Origin: Physella acuta
Lineage: Eukaryota > Mollusca > Gastropoda > Physidae
Direction of reading: 5' to 3'
Length of the DNA stretch: 64,000 nucleotides
Assembly: GCF_028476545.1 (NCBI RefSeq)
Contig: NW_026733060.1
Location: forward strand, 124,001-188,000
The notes beneath the pieces are model-generated. The model searched no databases. It worked only from the letters and a program-made list of their open reading frames with translations, and had not been told where the DNA came from. Below, piece after piece: positions 37,970 through 50,144 of the stretch (the first letter of the stretch is position 1; each line of letters opens with the position of its first letter). The position numbers and the translations under genes were made by a program.

Positions 37970-39990
37970 GTCGACTCTGTGTAGATTTAAAGACTCCACA
38001 GACACAAACGCTACCCAGACATTGATATTATGACTACAGAAACTCATTTTTAATCGTTGTGAAACAGCGTTTAAAAAACTGTTGAACTAGCCCGGAAGCT
38101 ATACCCAGCTCTCAGAAATGTGTAAGTTTTATAAACGTCAGCACGTCTAAAAATCATGTAGGTAAAATTAGTGCAGATTCAAATTATTTTAAATCTTCAA
38201 AGCTGTTTATTTTTAATTTTTTACTTTCAAATATTGCATTCAGTGTATGGAACCCTGTGTAAACCTTCATCAAAAATTTTGAAGTTAAAAAAAGACACTT
38301 AAGACAAATTTAAAACATGAATGGCGTCGTGTGATGGGGTAAGAGGTTTGTGCTGGCTGTATCAGAACCACCCACCGCTCACGTGCAAAAGCATGCGCGC
38401 GAGGCACGTGTGAGTCTGATGTGTTGGTAAACATGAGCGTCTTAACAGTTAGCATGCACGTACACATGTGGCGTGAGTACATCGGTGTTACGTGTACGTG
38501 GACGGTGAGTAGACACACGTAGTCTTCGTACATAAAAGTATTATGAGCTTGTACACATGGATATACACGAGTGTGTAGGCCTGCTACACAGAAACATACA
38601 CACGTGTAATCTAGGTACACACAATTATTATAATCAACACATGTTAAACGTGTGTTTAGTGAGATGTACAAGAATAGATGCTTACATACATGTAACGTGT
38701 TTTTTCTTCTGTACTGGCGTCAAACACATATACACTATCACTGGCTTAGGATAGATTATCGTTCAGATTATTTGTATGGGGTGAAAGTTAGTATAGAGAT
38801 ATGTTATGTCTTTGTCTTCGATTAACTGTTGCTTTTGCTAAAATGTGTACTAAATTTCCGAATAAATTGTTCAAAATGAAATAGTAAACATAGTTTTGCT
38901 TGTAACCCATATGTAGGCAAAGGTAGAAAATCCCCTTTATAATGACAGAACCGCCTGAATAAGTGTAGACTAGTACTGATTTTTATAATTCTTTTATTAC
39001 GTAAGCATGAACTGCTTGTAAATTATTATTTATTTTTTTGTAAATTGATCCGATTTTGTTTCACTACCGAAAGTTTGTATTGTACCAAGGAGGATGTTAT
39101 ATGATCTTCTATGCAAATGTTAATTAATTATATTTTGGTATACTATTGATGATATATGTACTATTACAGTTCTAAATCAAGACATACATGTCTTACTATA
39201 TGTACTATGTCTAGCACACGTGGCGCTAATGTATAGTTGTCAATTTGTGTACACAAAATAACACGTATTTCACGTGTACAGAAGTGTTGTGCGAACATAT
39301 GTTCAGTGTGTACACAAATTCAGAGTATAAGTACAAAAAGTGTATACCCTTATATAGCGTGTATACCTACATGAGTGTTCTATACACTCACATGCATCAT
39401 ACATGCACGCCTATATAGGTTTATTGTATGAAATGTATAGGCCAACGTTAACTGTTTGTACACCGTGTGGTACATCTGTACACGTGTGTACGCAGTAAGC
39501 TCAAGCCTCACACGAATGTAACCCCAGCCGTGATGTAAGCTACTTAGTTCATCATCAGATCTGATACGTCTTTATGCTCATGCGCGCGCAGCTTCACTTA
39601 TCAGCGGGAGGTGCTCACTGTAACGCTATTGTAAACGGGATTTTATTTTATTTTTTTATATATATTTTTAGAAGAAAATTTTGCCACTGAACTGAACACG
39701 TCGAATTCAGTCGACTGGAATACGCGAACCTCCAAGAAGCTCGTCTTTCTTTTTTTTTTATTCCCGCCCCCCAGTAAGGGGGTCAAGTGTGCGTGCAGTT
39801 ATGATATGTTAAAGATTGTCTTCTAGGGGGTCTTGGAAGGCAATTGGTGATACGGTGGGGTGGGCCCAATACGGTGGGGGTGCGGCCACCCCAGGAAAAA
39901 CATCTGATTGCCGTTAGTCTAAGAGAAGCCAAAGCACCACCGTAAGGGTGGGTATGCGCGCGCTTCTTTTTAATCTCTAGGTTGAGTACT
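37970..39990. other. No gene seen; ACGT/TGTACA-rich
   Basis: 38,380-38,720 and 39,190-39,500 are unusually rich in CACGTGT, GTACAC and TACATG words, many of them palindromic. 39,720-39,960 is GC-richer. Confidence 0.45.
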
Positions 39991-40540
39991 CACGAGAGGA
40001 AGGGGGGGGGGGGGGTGGATGGGGTTGGGATGGTGGTGCATCCATGTTGTGGATATACTAGCGGAGGATGGATAGTTAGACAACACGGAACGTATCCACT
40101 TTGGTAAATTGCCGTGGATGATAGTGGAGGAGGGGAGGGGGGGACGGGGTAAAGAGTAGCCTTGTGTGAGCTACCACCCACATTAGACAGTTGAATGGTT
40201 TATTGACGGTCCCCCTCTAGTGCTAGTACTTAAACCCCCCACAATATTTCTTCGGAGAGTAAGGGGAAAAAAAATATGAACGAAACGAGTAGTGAGAAGA
40301 AAATACATTTCTTGACCTGTTGATAAATAGCAGTATACTCAAAGACTGAACCTCCCCCCCCCCCCCCCCAACAATCTGTTTCTCCCTCCCCTCCCCCCCC
40401 CCCCCCGGGAGCTGCTTGCCCTCCGCACGGTGAAGCAGATGGGGGGAGATCATATCGTGTTAAGCTGTACAGGATGGCGCGCGTGTAGCTGTGTGAGTAA
40501 CGTGAGACAGTTAACAGGAGATGGGTGAGTTGTGGGGACA
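39990..40540. other. G- and C-run-rich stretch, no gene
   Basis: G run at about 40,003-40,015 and C runs at about 40,353-40,369 and 40,395-40,406. The open frames here are Gly/Pro artefacts. Confidence 0.55.
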
Positions 40541-40544
40541 GGGC

Positions 40545-41065
40545 GGGGAACAATAGGGGGAACATGAGTTAGGTGGGGAACATGAGTTAGTGGAGGAACA
40601 TGAGCTAGGTGGGGAACATGAGGTAGGTGGGGAACATTAGGAGGGGAATATGAGATAGGCGGGGAACATGAATTAGTGGAGGAACATTAGTTAGGTGGGG
40701 AACATGAGTTAGGTGGGGAACATGAGGTAGGTGGGGAACATGAGGTAGGTGGGGAACATTAGGAGGGGAATATGAGATAAGTGGGGAACATGAATTAGTG
40801 CAGGAACACTAGTTAGGTGGGGAACATGAGTTAGGTGGGGAACATGATTTAGAAGGGGAACAAGAGTTAGTGGAGGAACATTAGTTAAGTGGAGAATATG
40901 AGTTAGGTGGGGAACATGAGTTAGGCGGGGAACATTAGTTAGAAGGGGAACATTAGGAGGGGAACATGAGTTAGGTGAGGAACATCAGTTAGGTGGGGAA
41001 CATTAGTTAGGTGGGGAACATGGGTTAGGAGAGAAACATTAGTTAGGAGAGGAACATATTGACAG
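40545..41065. repeat. ~18-bp minisatellite (GTTAGGTGGGGAACATGA)
   Basis: About 27 copies with variants AGGAGGGGAATATGA and AGTGGAGGAACATTA. A ~120-bp multi-unit block is repeated (compare about 40,610-40,690 with 40,730-40,810). Purine-rich on the plus strand. Confidence 0.92.
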
Positions 41066-41069
41066 AAGC

Positions 41070-42950
41070 GATAGGAACATCAGTAGAAACAGGAACGCAG
41101 TGAAAGTATGGATAGGAACATAAGTAGATGCTAGGCATACTAGTAGGGATAGGTAGATTAGGGGTAGGAGCAATTTTAGAAATATGAACAACGATAGTGA
41201 CGGTAGTACAGCAATAATTGTTTGGGTTGTATGTATAAGTAACTGTCACGCTCCATGATATTACATTATATGAAGGTGCAGGACTTCTGTATGAGCTGCC
41301 ACGGCCGTCACCACAAGGGCCTGTTAGTTTCTTTCATTTTCAATGTTCGTATGTTTACTACAAAGAGTAATAATTTTAAAATAATGCTTTCATAAAAACG
41401 CTTAATTCACTTAAGCAACAGGAAAATAAAAATAAATATTTAAACTTCATCAAAAATAACTAATCATCAAATTCGATTTTTTATTTTGTTTTTCTAGTTG
41501 TGTCTAGTTGAAGACAATAACATCCAGTAGTCGTCTACTTGTCAGTCTACTTGTCAGTCTACTGGTCGAGATGAACCGCAGATAACACTGGCACAGATGG
41601 TATGTCAACACGAAGCTACCACACATCAACCAAATTAACATACACCACAAAGAAAACCGGAGTACAGACGTATTAATCAAACAATGCTACAGAGAATAAT
41701 AAAGACAGTTATTATTGTACTGAATAGAAGGTTACCTAAACTTTAATGGCATATTTTTCTAAAAATGTATTTGAACATTTCACCATCGCTTGTTATACGT
41801 TATATTGTCAGCTGTATATATTAAAAATACCTGATTAATAATTTGATAAAATATTTCAGTACTATTGCAAGTATACTATTTTAGTAATGTTCTATATATA
41901 TCTGAATACTTATATAAAACGTATACACAATGTCCCATTCGTTAAGTTAGTTTTTTTTTAATAACTTTGATAGTATATGAGTATTGAATAGTGTAGATAT
42001 TATTTATTTAAATCTTTCGATGCTATATGTGTGAATTATATTAGTATGTAAGTTGTTTTTTATTTTGCTTGCGTGTGAACCCCTTTTGATATTTCAGGAT
42101 AAATGCGTACGTTGTTTCTGTTGTTGTCCCCCATTGATGCTATTTTTTGTGACTGAACTACATGCTAGATACAGTTTATTTCGTTACTTTTGAAACATTT
42201 TTTTTTGTATTAATTAGCGAATTATTAGCATGAAGTAAGTTGCGGGTCTGCTGATTTCGTTTGAGAGCCGCTGGCCGATCGATGGTTGAGTAGCAACTTC
42301 ATCAAGAGGCGTGCACGTGCGGAGAATAATAAAGCCGGTGAGTGGATAGATGGATCTAGATAAGAATTATATTATTATACGGCGGGTTCTCGGGTCAGGG
42401 ATTGTGTTGGGTGAAGAAATAACTCGCCCGGGGGTGGGGGGTGGGGGGGGGGGAGCAGCCCGCCGTGACAAATCCGATTCACAACGTGGAAGCTTGTGGA
42501 GTCATCCAGCGTGATCCAGCGTGATCTCGTACCTTCCATGACGTGATCTAGTGTGAGCATTACTCATGTTTTTATGACTCGACCGCGCGACACTTGATGG
42601 ACGGTTCGACCAGACTTGGGAGATTAAACCCCGTCTTGGGACCACGTATTCGGACACCACAGCGACACCCCTGGACGTGGTCAGACACCCCAGCGACACC
42701 TCTGAGCATGGTCAGTAGAAGATTCTAGAACCAACGTCTCACACCCGCGTGAATGTCTGGGGGTCTGGGGCTCTTAGACAGCACCGATGTCCATCTGAGA
42801 GGGTCGTAAAAGGGCAGTATCTGCCCTGCTCATTTTCTGCCCCAGGGGTGGTTATGGCCCGCTTTACGGCCTATTTATATCACCCTCGTATTACTGAGGG
42901 CGGAATAACGCTGTCTGGAGTAACATGGTGACCGAACGGTTTGAGAACTG
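41070..42950. other. Mostly unique DNA, no gene
   Basis: 41,070-41,160 is a decayed continuation of the repeat. A G-rich run lies at 42,429-42,453. 42,225-42,345 is a repeat-free, CpG-richer stretch ending in CGTGCACGTGCGG. A 32-bp unit (CACCACAGCGACACC...GTGGTCAG) is doubled at about 42,654-42,717. Confidence 0.4.
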
Positions 42951-42954
42951 GTTA

Positions 42955-43290
42955 AAAGTTTTAAGACAATTTTTTGCACATTTTCGAGCGTCTGAAAATT
43001 TTAGATTCGTCTGAAAATTTTAGTTAACTGAAAAATTTAAGAATGTCTAAAAAATTTAGGATGGAATGAACATTTTACAATTAACTAACAATTTAGGAAT
43101 ATCTGAAAATTTTAGGATTATCTGAAAATTTTAGGATTATCTGAAAATTTTAAGAAAATGCCGGAAAATTTTAGGATTACCTAAAATCTTAGAATTCTTC
43201 TGGAAATTTTAGAATTGCTGAAAATCTTTGAATCGTCTGAAATTTTTCACATTGGCTAAATTTTTTTAATTATTAGAAAATTGTAAGGAT
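42955..43290. repeat. ~17-18-bp minisatellite (TCTGAAAATTTTAGGAT)
   Basis: About 17 copies, diverged at the edges and cleaner at 43,090-43,150. Confidence 0.88.
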
Positions 43291-43294
43291 TGGC

Positions 43295-43960
43295 TCAAAA
43301 CGAAGGATACATGTAAATAATGCGTGCAGACCTAAACATCATATAATGTACATAAAAAAACAAATTCTCAAAAATAAAATACAACTTCATCCTCAGATAT
43401 TTCTACGAACAATAAAACAATTAAAAATTTTAATAACCTAACCTAAGGTTATAATCCTGTGTTTTTTAAATTTCCTCTAACTAAATATCAAGTATAATAG
43501 ATTAAACGTTAATACTAATTTCTGCTATATTATATAGTTTTTGTAAATGAATTTTAAAAAAAAAAATATCAACGAAAATAATAAAAGATTTGCCCACTGT
43601 ACTATCATTATTATATTAGTTTGTTTTATAAGTACCTATTTTCATCTTACGATTCATTATTACAGTTGAAGTAGAGTTAATCTGTATTTACCTTACTATT
43701 TACACATACACAGAAAAAGGTCGAGGTTTCTACTTCTAAATACGCATTTCAACAAAAACAACAGTACACGCATATACACAGACAAACGCAGACATACAAA
43801 ACTCATCGCGTAAATTGTTCATTCCAGAGCTAATACTACAGACAACTAATACTTCTGTCAACACTCAAGTGAAATCTCATGATCAATTTTTTTTATGCTG
43901 TGTTTAATAAGAGTTGATTCAATTTTTCAAAGTTTTTCCGTATTTCTTCATCGATCTTTC
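43295..43960. other. No gene seen; AT-rich
   Basis: Unique AT-rich DNA. Confidence 0.5.
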
Positions 43961-43964
43961 TCAT

Positions 43965-44095
43965 TATGTCTTTCACTCTTCCTCTCTTGCTCTCCATTCT
44001 CTCTCCCTCTCCATTCTCCCTCCTCATCCTCCCTCCCCATCCTCCCTCCTTTCCTCTCCATGGTTCTCATCTTCTCTCCTTATTCCTCCAGGTCG
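43965..44095. repeat. Polypyrimidine (CT-rich) tract
   Basis: About 130 bases, nearly all C and T on the plus strand, with CCTCCCTCCCCATCCT-type internal repeats. It could form triplex (H-) DNA. The Ser/Leu/Pro frames through it are artefacts. Confidence 0.8.
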
Positions 44096-44099
44096 CAGA

Positions 44100-44590
44100 A
44101 AGCCATGAAACGAGGCGGGCACGGAGGGCTGAAATTAACTCCAGTTGGGTCTACAGCTCCCCTGTGATCCCCCCACCTTCCACGGAGTTATGAAATTAAT
44201 ACACGCACGTGATTGGGGCCATCTTAAGACTCTTTATTCCCATTCCATCGGCGTGGAGGGGGGAAGAAAAGAAAAAAAAATATCTAGGGATTTTTTGGGG
44301 ATTTCTGACTCCCCCTTGTTCGTTTTTTATGATAATTTTATTTTTTTTGGCTTAGGGTGGGCATTGGGGTTTTTTGGAGGTTGAGAAATGAGGGTGGTTC
44401 TGGGAGTGTTCGGCATGTCATATTAACAGCCATAACAATAGGAGCAGGGGGTTAAGGACTGAACCGAATGACGTGGTTATTGATTGGGCTGGCTCCATGT
44501 CCGGACATTCTGCTCCGTGGTACAAGACTGAGGATGGGGCACGCATGTTTATTGGTGGGCTGGTCGTACGCTGTGGGCTAGGGGAGAGCT
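44100..44590. other. No gene seen
   Basis: Unique DNA, G/T-rich on the plus strand. Confidence 0.5.
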
Positions 44591-44594
44591 TTGC

Positions 44595-45465
44595 TGGTTA
44601 AGCTGTATCTGGTTAGAGCTAAACTTTATCCAGTTAGAGCTAAACTTTATCCAGTTAGAGCTAAACTTTATCCAGTTAGTGCTAAACTTTATCCAGTTAG
44701 AGCTAAACTTTATCCAGTTAGTTAAGCTGTATCCAGTTAGAACTAAACTTTATCCAGTTAGTTAAGCTGTATCCAGTTAGAGCTAAACTTTATCCAGTTA
44801 GTTAAGCTGTATCCAGTTAGAGCTAAACTTTATCCAGTTAGTTAAGCTGTCTCCAGTTAGAGCTAAACTTTATCCAGTTAGAGCTAATCTTTATCCTGTT
44901 AGTTAAGCTGTATCCAGTTAGAGCTAAACTTTATCCAGTTAGTTAAGCTGTATCCAGTTAGAGCTAAACTTTATCCAGTTAGAGCTAAACTTTATCTAGT
45001 TAGTTAAGCTGTCTCCAGTTAGAGCTAAACTTTATCCAGTTAGAGCTAAACTTTATCTAGTTAGAGCTAAACTTTATCCAGTTAGTTAAGCTGTATCCAG
45101 TTAGAGCTAAACTTTATCCAGTTAGTTAAGCTGTATCCAGTTAGAGCTAAACTTTATCCAGTTAGAGCTAAACTTTATCCAGTTAGAGCTAAACTTTATC
45201 CAGTTAGAGCTAAACTTTATCCAGTTAGTTAAGCTGTATCCAGTTAGAGCTAAACTTTATCCAGTTAGAGCTAAACTTTATCCAGTTAGAGCTAAACTTT
45301 ATCCAGTTTGAGCTAAACTTTATCCTGTTAGTTAAGCTTCATCCAGTTAGAACTAAACTTTATCCAGTTAGAGCTAATCTTCATCCATTAGATTTTATTT
45401 TTGTCCAGTTAAACATTCATCCAGTTTGTCCAGTTAGAGCTAAGCTGTAACCAGTAAGAGCTAAG
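44595..45465. repeat. Minisatellite of two alternating units, 21 and 19 bp
   Basis: Unit a is CCAGTTAGAGCTAAACTTTAT and unit b is CCAGTTAGTTAAGCTGTAT. About 40 units occur in a mixed order (ab ab, aab, aaab), showing unequal exchange between composite registers. The right edge decays. Confidence 0.95.
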
Positions 45466-45639
45466 TTTTTTCCACTTCAAGTGGTAAAAATCACTACAGC
45501 TACTAATCATCGTCTAGTTAAAACTTAAATGTATAGTCCCGTTTAAGTTAAGTCTAACTAGACATTTTGATGAGTTCAAGTGATGTATATTTTTGTAGTT
45601 GAAAACTACGCATTAAGGCAGAAATGGCAGTGTTAAAGG

Positions 45640-45865
45640 GTCTAACTATGTCATTCCTCTTTAGACCTAGCGATACATAGGGCAGGTGAAATAGAGTTCG
45701 TGTTTCTTGACTCTGCATATAAAGGAATAATTTGGTAAGCACTATGGCCAGCCGCATTTACTGGGTGGACTCAAGAACGTCTTACAGTACATGTCTGAAC
45801 CGAGATCCGAACTCGAGACCATAGAGCTAGCAGTAACTCGACCACGACGTACAATTGAATTGCAT
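45640..45865 (-). mobile_element. Near-complete tRNA-derived SINE
   Basis: Read on the minus strand from 45,865: a tRNA-like head with GTGGTCGAGTTACTGCTAGC (A-box area) and CGAGTTCGGATCTCGG (B box). These are followed by GAGTCCACCCAG, GGCTGGCCATAGTGCTTACC, GAGTCAAGAAACACGAACTC, TATTTCACCTGCCCTATG and CGCTAGGTCTAAAGAGG. The order matches mollusc tRNA-SINEs as I recall them. This copy is the reference for the fragments elsewhere in the window. Confidence 0.8.
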
Positions 45866-46047
45866 GTATTTTATGTATTTTATGTATTTTATGTATTTTA
45901 TGTATTTTATGTATTTTATGTATTTTATGTATTTTATGTATTTTATGTATTTTATGTATTTTATGTAATTTATGTATTTTATGTATTTTATGTATTTTGT
46001 ATATTTTATGTATTTTATGTATTTTATGTATTTTATGTATTTTATTC
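45866..46047. repeat. 9-bp tandem repeat TGTATTTTA
   Basis: About 20 nearly perfect copies directly abutting the 5' side of the SINE at 45.64-45.86 kb. The FYV-repeat open frame is an artefact. Confidence 0.97.
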
Positions 46048-46180
46048 AGATTTTAGTCGTTCTTAATTTGGTTGTTTTATTTAAATTTTTTTACACAATA
46101 AAAAAATTGTATTCATTAATGTAAACAATATTGGTTGGGGGCTTTTTATCCAGCGTAGCAAATATCTTTTGATGTCCATT

Positions 46181-46880
46181 TTTACTTTCTCGTATATACG
46201 TAGTATAGAGAAAGTATTGTAATCGTGCAAAAAAAAAAAATCGAGATTTTTACAAATCTCGACGTTTTACACCTCACTGATACGGAAAAACATAATTTTG
46301 CAATCTTGTCCGTATGTCTGTGTGTGTGTGTGTCTGTGTGTGTGTCTGTGTGTCCGTGTGTAAACACGATAACTTGAGTACCGTTACAGCTAGGTTGATG
46401 AAATTTCATATATAAGTATTATATCAAAATCGTAGATCCGTATCAACTTTTGAGCGATTTCCGACAACCGGAAGTGGTACTTTTTCTACTTTGAATTTTT
46501 CAAAAGCCTATAACTTGAGTACTATTTCAGATAGATAAATGAAATTTCACATGTAAGTAAAAGATCTAATTCTCTACCTTCTGTTAAATTTTGAGTAATT
46601 TCCGTTGACCGGAAGTAGTAATTTACGCTACTTCCGATTTCTCAAAAAACTAATGTAAATTTATTAAGTACTAATACTATTGCGCACTATTATACACACC
46701 TTTATTAGGCGTTCGCTTGGTGCGCAATTGTTTTTTTACTGAGATTCTATTCTATTTTTAAAAGTTTCAGTATTTAAAATGGATTAAAAATCATAACTAT
46801 ATCCCCAGTTACCATCCCCTGTTGTTTTATATAAGAATATTCGAGAAAGTTTAGGGGAGATCACTACCGGTTTATTTCTT
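46181..46880. mobile_element. HINE-like (Helentron-related) non-autonomous element, copy 1
   Basis: Starts TTTACTTTCTCGTATATACG and ends ...CCGGTTTATTT. Inverted ACTTTCTCG (46,184-46,192) and CGAGAAAGT (46,842-46,850) lie near the two ends. A GTCTGTGTGTGT microsatellite lies inside the left part, then a ~141-bp internal direct dimer (ATAACTTGAGTA at about 46,369 and 46,510), then a terminal hairpin-like GGGAGATCACTACC. No open frame of note. Flanks are T-rich. Confidence 0.8.
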
Positions 46881-46884
46881 TTAT

Positions 46885-47220
46885 AAACATAAGACTGGGT
46901 AACTGATAAAGGAATAGAGAAAGTGATTAGAATATACTGGAGGTTTGACGGAGTGTGGGGTATGTTAGATATTGGACGATACCTGGACAGTGGCTAGTGC
47001 ATTTTAAGTTGTAACACAAGAACTGGAGATATCTCAAATGTTTGCATGTCATGCATAAGTGTTTTGAAAGAAGTCACATAAAAATTAAATTAAGATTTAA
47101 GAGGAAGTAGATATGTAAGAAAAAAAAGTTGTGTATCTCCAATGTCACTTGAGAATAGTGAAAACTAAATGGAGGATAGTGGATGTTAGTGGATAGCTAA
47201 CAATCCTTACCATGAAAAGT
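46885..47220. other. No gene seen
   Basis: Unique DNA with nothing recognisable. Confidence 0.5.
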
Positions 47221-47224
47221 AGAG

Positions 47225-47335
47225 ATATCCAAGCCTTCGGATATATCGACTGGATATATCGATTTGATATCCACTGGATATATCGAATGGTTATATCGAC
47301 TGGATATATTGACTGAAATCCACTGGATATAGAGA
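47225..47335. repeat. ~18-bp repeat (ATATCGACTGGATATATCGA-like)
   Basis: Six copies of CTGGATATATCGA with substitutions; TATCGATA-like palindromic pieces occur within it. Confidence 0.8.
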
Positions 47336-47379
47336 TCTATCCCCCGGCCACCAGCACTGTCAATCATCAATCTGGACCA

Positions 47380-47765
47380 CACAAGACATGTTTGTCGAGA
47401 CTTGCTCGGATTACGAATCGGCACAGCTTCCGACCCGGGCCCTGTTCCCATATTTCTTTGACGCCCCCAGTCACTCTTTCATGTGAGGATCGCGACCCCA
47501 CCGACCCCCTCCGACCGCGTACCTTTGGGAGGTGGGCGACGAACAAGCGTAATGACCCCCCTAATGTGGATAGCACGACAATGTCTCCCCACCACGGGCG
47601 GACGGCGGCCATTGAAGAGAGATCCGCTGCTAGCGCTGTTCGCAAGACCGTCGTGCCGCGGGCCTTTGAAGGTATCGCTTACAGCCGAGGACGTTCTAAA
47701 CGGTGTCTTTCCCCCCGGTGTGTTTTGTTCGGCGTGACGTCGAGTAGTCTGTAAGTCGAGAAATA
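47380..47765. other. CpG-rich stretch with overlapping open frames; no gene recognised
   Basis: Up to 120 codons are open on the plus strand and 107 on the minus strand, in several frames. Such overlap is what stop-poor GC-rich DNA gives. None of the translations shows a domain I know. A regulatory or CpG-island role is possible. Confidence 0.35.
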
Positions 47766-47784
47766 TGTTTCCCGTCAGACCCCT

Positions 47785-47860
47785 CGGCCAGGCTTCTCCC
47801 AATTAGATTCGAACCTTCAACTTGTAATGAGGAGTGGCTGGGAATATGCACTGGGTGGTT
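47785..47860 (-). mobile_element. tRNA-like SINE head
   Basis: On the minus strand GTTGAAGGTTCGAATCTAAT carries a B box and is followed by TGGGAGAAGCCTGGCCGAGG, a sequence typical of the join between head and body in mollusc SINEs. The body is not seen. Confidence 0.5.
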
Positions 47861-47869
47861 TAGACGTAT

Positions 47870-48920
47870 TGATGTTAAATCTGCATAATTTTAGACAGTA
47901 GTATTGGAGATTTGTTTAAAAAATGCTATATTTCTATGAAATGGTCTCAGTAAATCAATAATTAATTCAACAACTAAAACAAAGTAGTTAATGCTATTTT
48001 TTAAATTAGATTATATTAAAATAATTAATATTTCTAAATTAATTAATATTTCTAAAATAAAGTAATTAATTTACTTTAGTGAAAAACTTCTTTTTAAAAT
48101 ACAAATTATTACATTTGCTATAAGTAAAATTAAATTTGTTTTTTTTTCGGTGTATGAATTAAATATTTAAAAATCAGCACCCAAATGAATATGATTACCA
48201 TTTAAACATTATGTGTGTCGTTTAAAACATTTACTAGTTGAAAAAAAATATAAAAGTCAATTTTGGGATTTCACGCAAGAGAATTTGTAAACATAGATTA
48301 CGATGCTTCGGGATATTTTAATGCAGTCTTGTTAAAATCACAAAATCATGCTTTGGTGCCCTTTTAAAGCTGCTTGATTTTTTTTAACGACAAACTTTGC
48401 TAGGATTACAAAACGATGTTTTTTGGTGTTGTTTTAAAGACACAATTGCTAAAATTGGATACGGAGCTTGATCTTTTAAAAAACAGACTTGCTATGAGTA
48501 AAGGTGTGTTGCTACAATTGTATAAAGGTGTTTGGGTGACAGAGTTGCTAAAAATAGACGAAGGTGTGTCGTTGAGCTAACCCCGCGGGTGAGCAGACGA
48601 CCGTCGCCATCTTCCACGACCGTCGTCTGCCGAATGGCGCTAATCCCCGCACAGTTCTGCAGTGTATAGTTAAAGTCAGCTTCTAGACAACGAGCATCAG
48701 GCTCTGTGTTCTTCTACTGCATTGTGGGAGTAGAATTATCTCAATCGCTGGGCTCCGGGTGAACGGGTGCAAAGTTACCCTCAGTTGCAAGGGGCTTATG
48801 CTTGAATTTTTAACGACGCGTTCAAACGGTTTGCTACGGAAGCGCGTCATAAAAGAGGAAGAATGGGTCAGACGGTGGGCACAAGAGAGCCGCCTTCTGC
48901 TTTCAGTGGTGGCACAATAA
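47870..48920. other. No gene seen
   Basis: AT-rich to 48,290. 48,290-48,570 contains loose repeats of GTTGCTAAAATTG-like blocks. 48,580-48,900 is unique and CpG-richer. Confidence 0.4.
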
Positions 48921-48924
48921 CATC

Positions 48925-50140
48925 AGAGGGGACCGCATAGCGTTGAGGCTAAAGACACAGCCGAACAGACGAGATATTTGTAACAGTTTACGAGATAAAA
49001 AATGTGTCCCGTAATATTTGGTGCTCGTTTGTACGGAATTTTGGCGACGGGGAAGGGGTGGTAGGGGAACGGGTAGAGTATGATATGGTGACGGGGAGAT
49101 GGTGGTGGTGGTGGGGGGGGGGGGGGGGTAGGCCTTTTTAAAATGCTTGGCATGTGTACGCCTTATGTGTACTTGTTTTTATTTAATGTATGATTTATGT
49201 GTAATCGTAGGCGCACTTGCTAGTTCACTTTTCCTTGCATATGTAATTATGCATGAACTTACATAAGTAATCTTTCGTGAACTTTCTCCATCTGTAGGTC
49301 AATCAGATTGGGTAAACAAATGGGGTAATTGTTTTACGTGTATTTGTTGTGTAGGTAAGAATAGGATTTTCTAAATGTGCGTGTTATGTTTAAGTTACGC
49401 CTGCAGTAGACATTTTATCAATATGTGTTCTGGTACAATCGTATGGTACTTAAATACCTTGTTGTTTCAGAAGTATGTACATTTTAAGTATATATGTACG
49501 CTACATCTGTATGCATATGTTCTGTTTAAAGCTAGCACAAAAATTCGAGTTAAATTAACTTACTTTCACGGCTGTGTAAATAACAGATAAAACTAGGATA
49601 TAAACCTTATTGATTTGTGAAACTGAACTCTAGGTAGATATTCCGTTATTAGTATTCAATAAAATATTATTCTAGGTTAGGCCATTTACAACATGGGTTT
49701 TTGGGGTCTCAATACATATGATTTGGGCCATTTACAACAACCGTTTTATGATCACTCTCTTAACAAGAGTACATTTCAAAGTTGACAATGTCCATGTTTA
49801 ACTCTCATAGTTGACAATGTCAATGTTAAACACCTGACTATAAAGTTGCATGTTTATCACGTCACGAAGAACATCATGTTTCACATGTCCTATAGGACTT
49901 CTGTTCTTGTTTAACATGTCCTCAAGGACTTCGATTCTTGTAGAAATTCTACACGAAAAGTGAATATCCGTAACAGGAAGTCAATACAGCAAGTAATAGC
50001 GTCCATTGTTGAAGACAGGCAGTACCTTTGCTTAGATGCTATCGCTCAATTTCATTTTATTGTATTGCGCAATCTAGTTTGGGGGTGGGGGGAGGGGGGT
50101 GTAATTGAAACACAAGATGAAATGTGTGGACGTTGGTTAT
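48925..50140. other. No gene seen
   Basis: G run at about 49,113-49,127. 49,740-49,945 has degenerate repeats (GTTGACAATGTCCATGTTTA twice; CATGTCCTATAGGACTTC and CATGTCCTCAAGGACTTC). Otherwise unique. Confidence 0.45.
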
Positions 50141-50144
50141 AAAG

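Noticed and set aside
46425-46445. miR-10-like CGTAGATCCGTAT in a Hox neighbourhood
   Set aside because: It is part of the HINE-like element and recurs in all three copies (also near 54,041 and 54,763). The match is partial and lacks the mature miR-10 5' end ACCCTGTAG.
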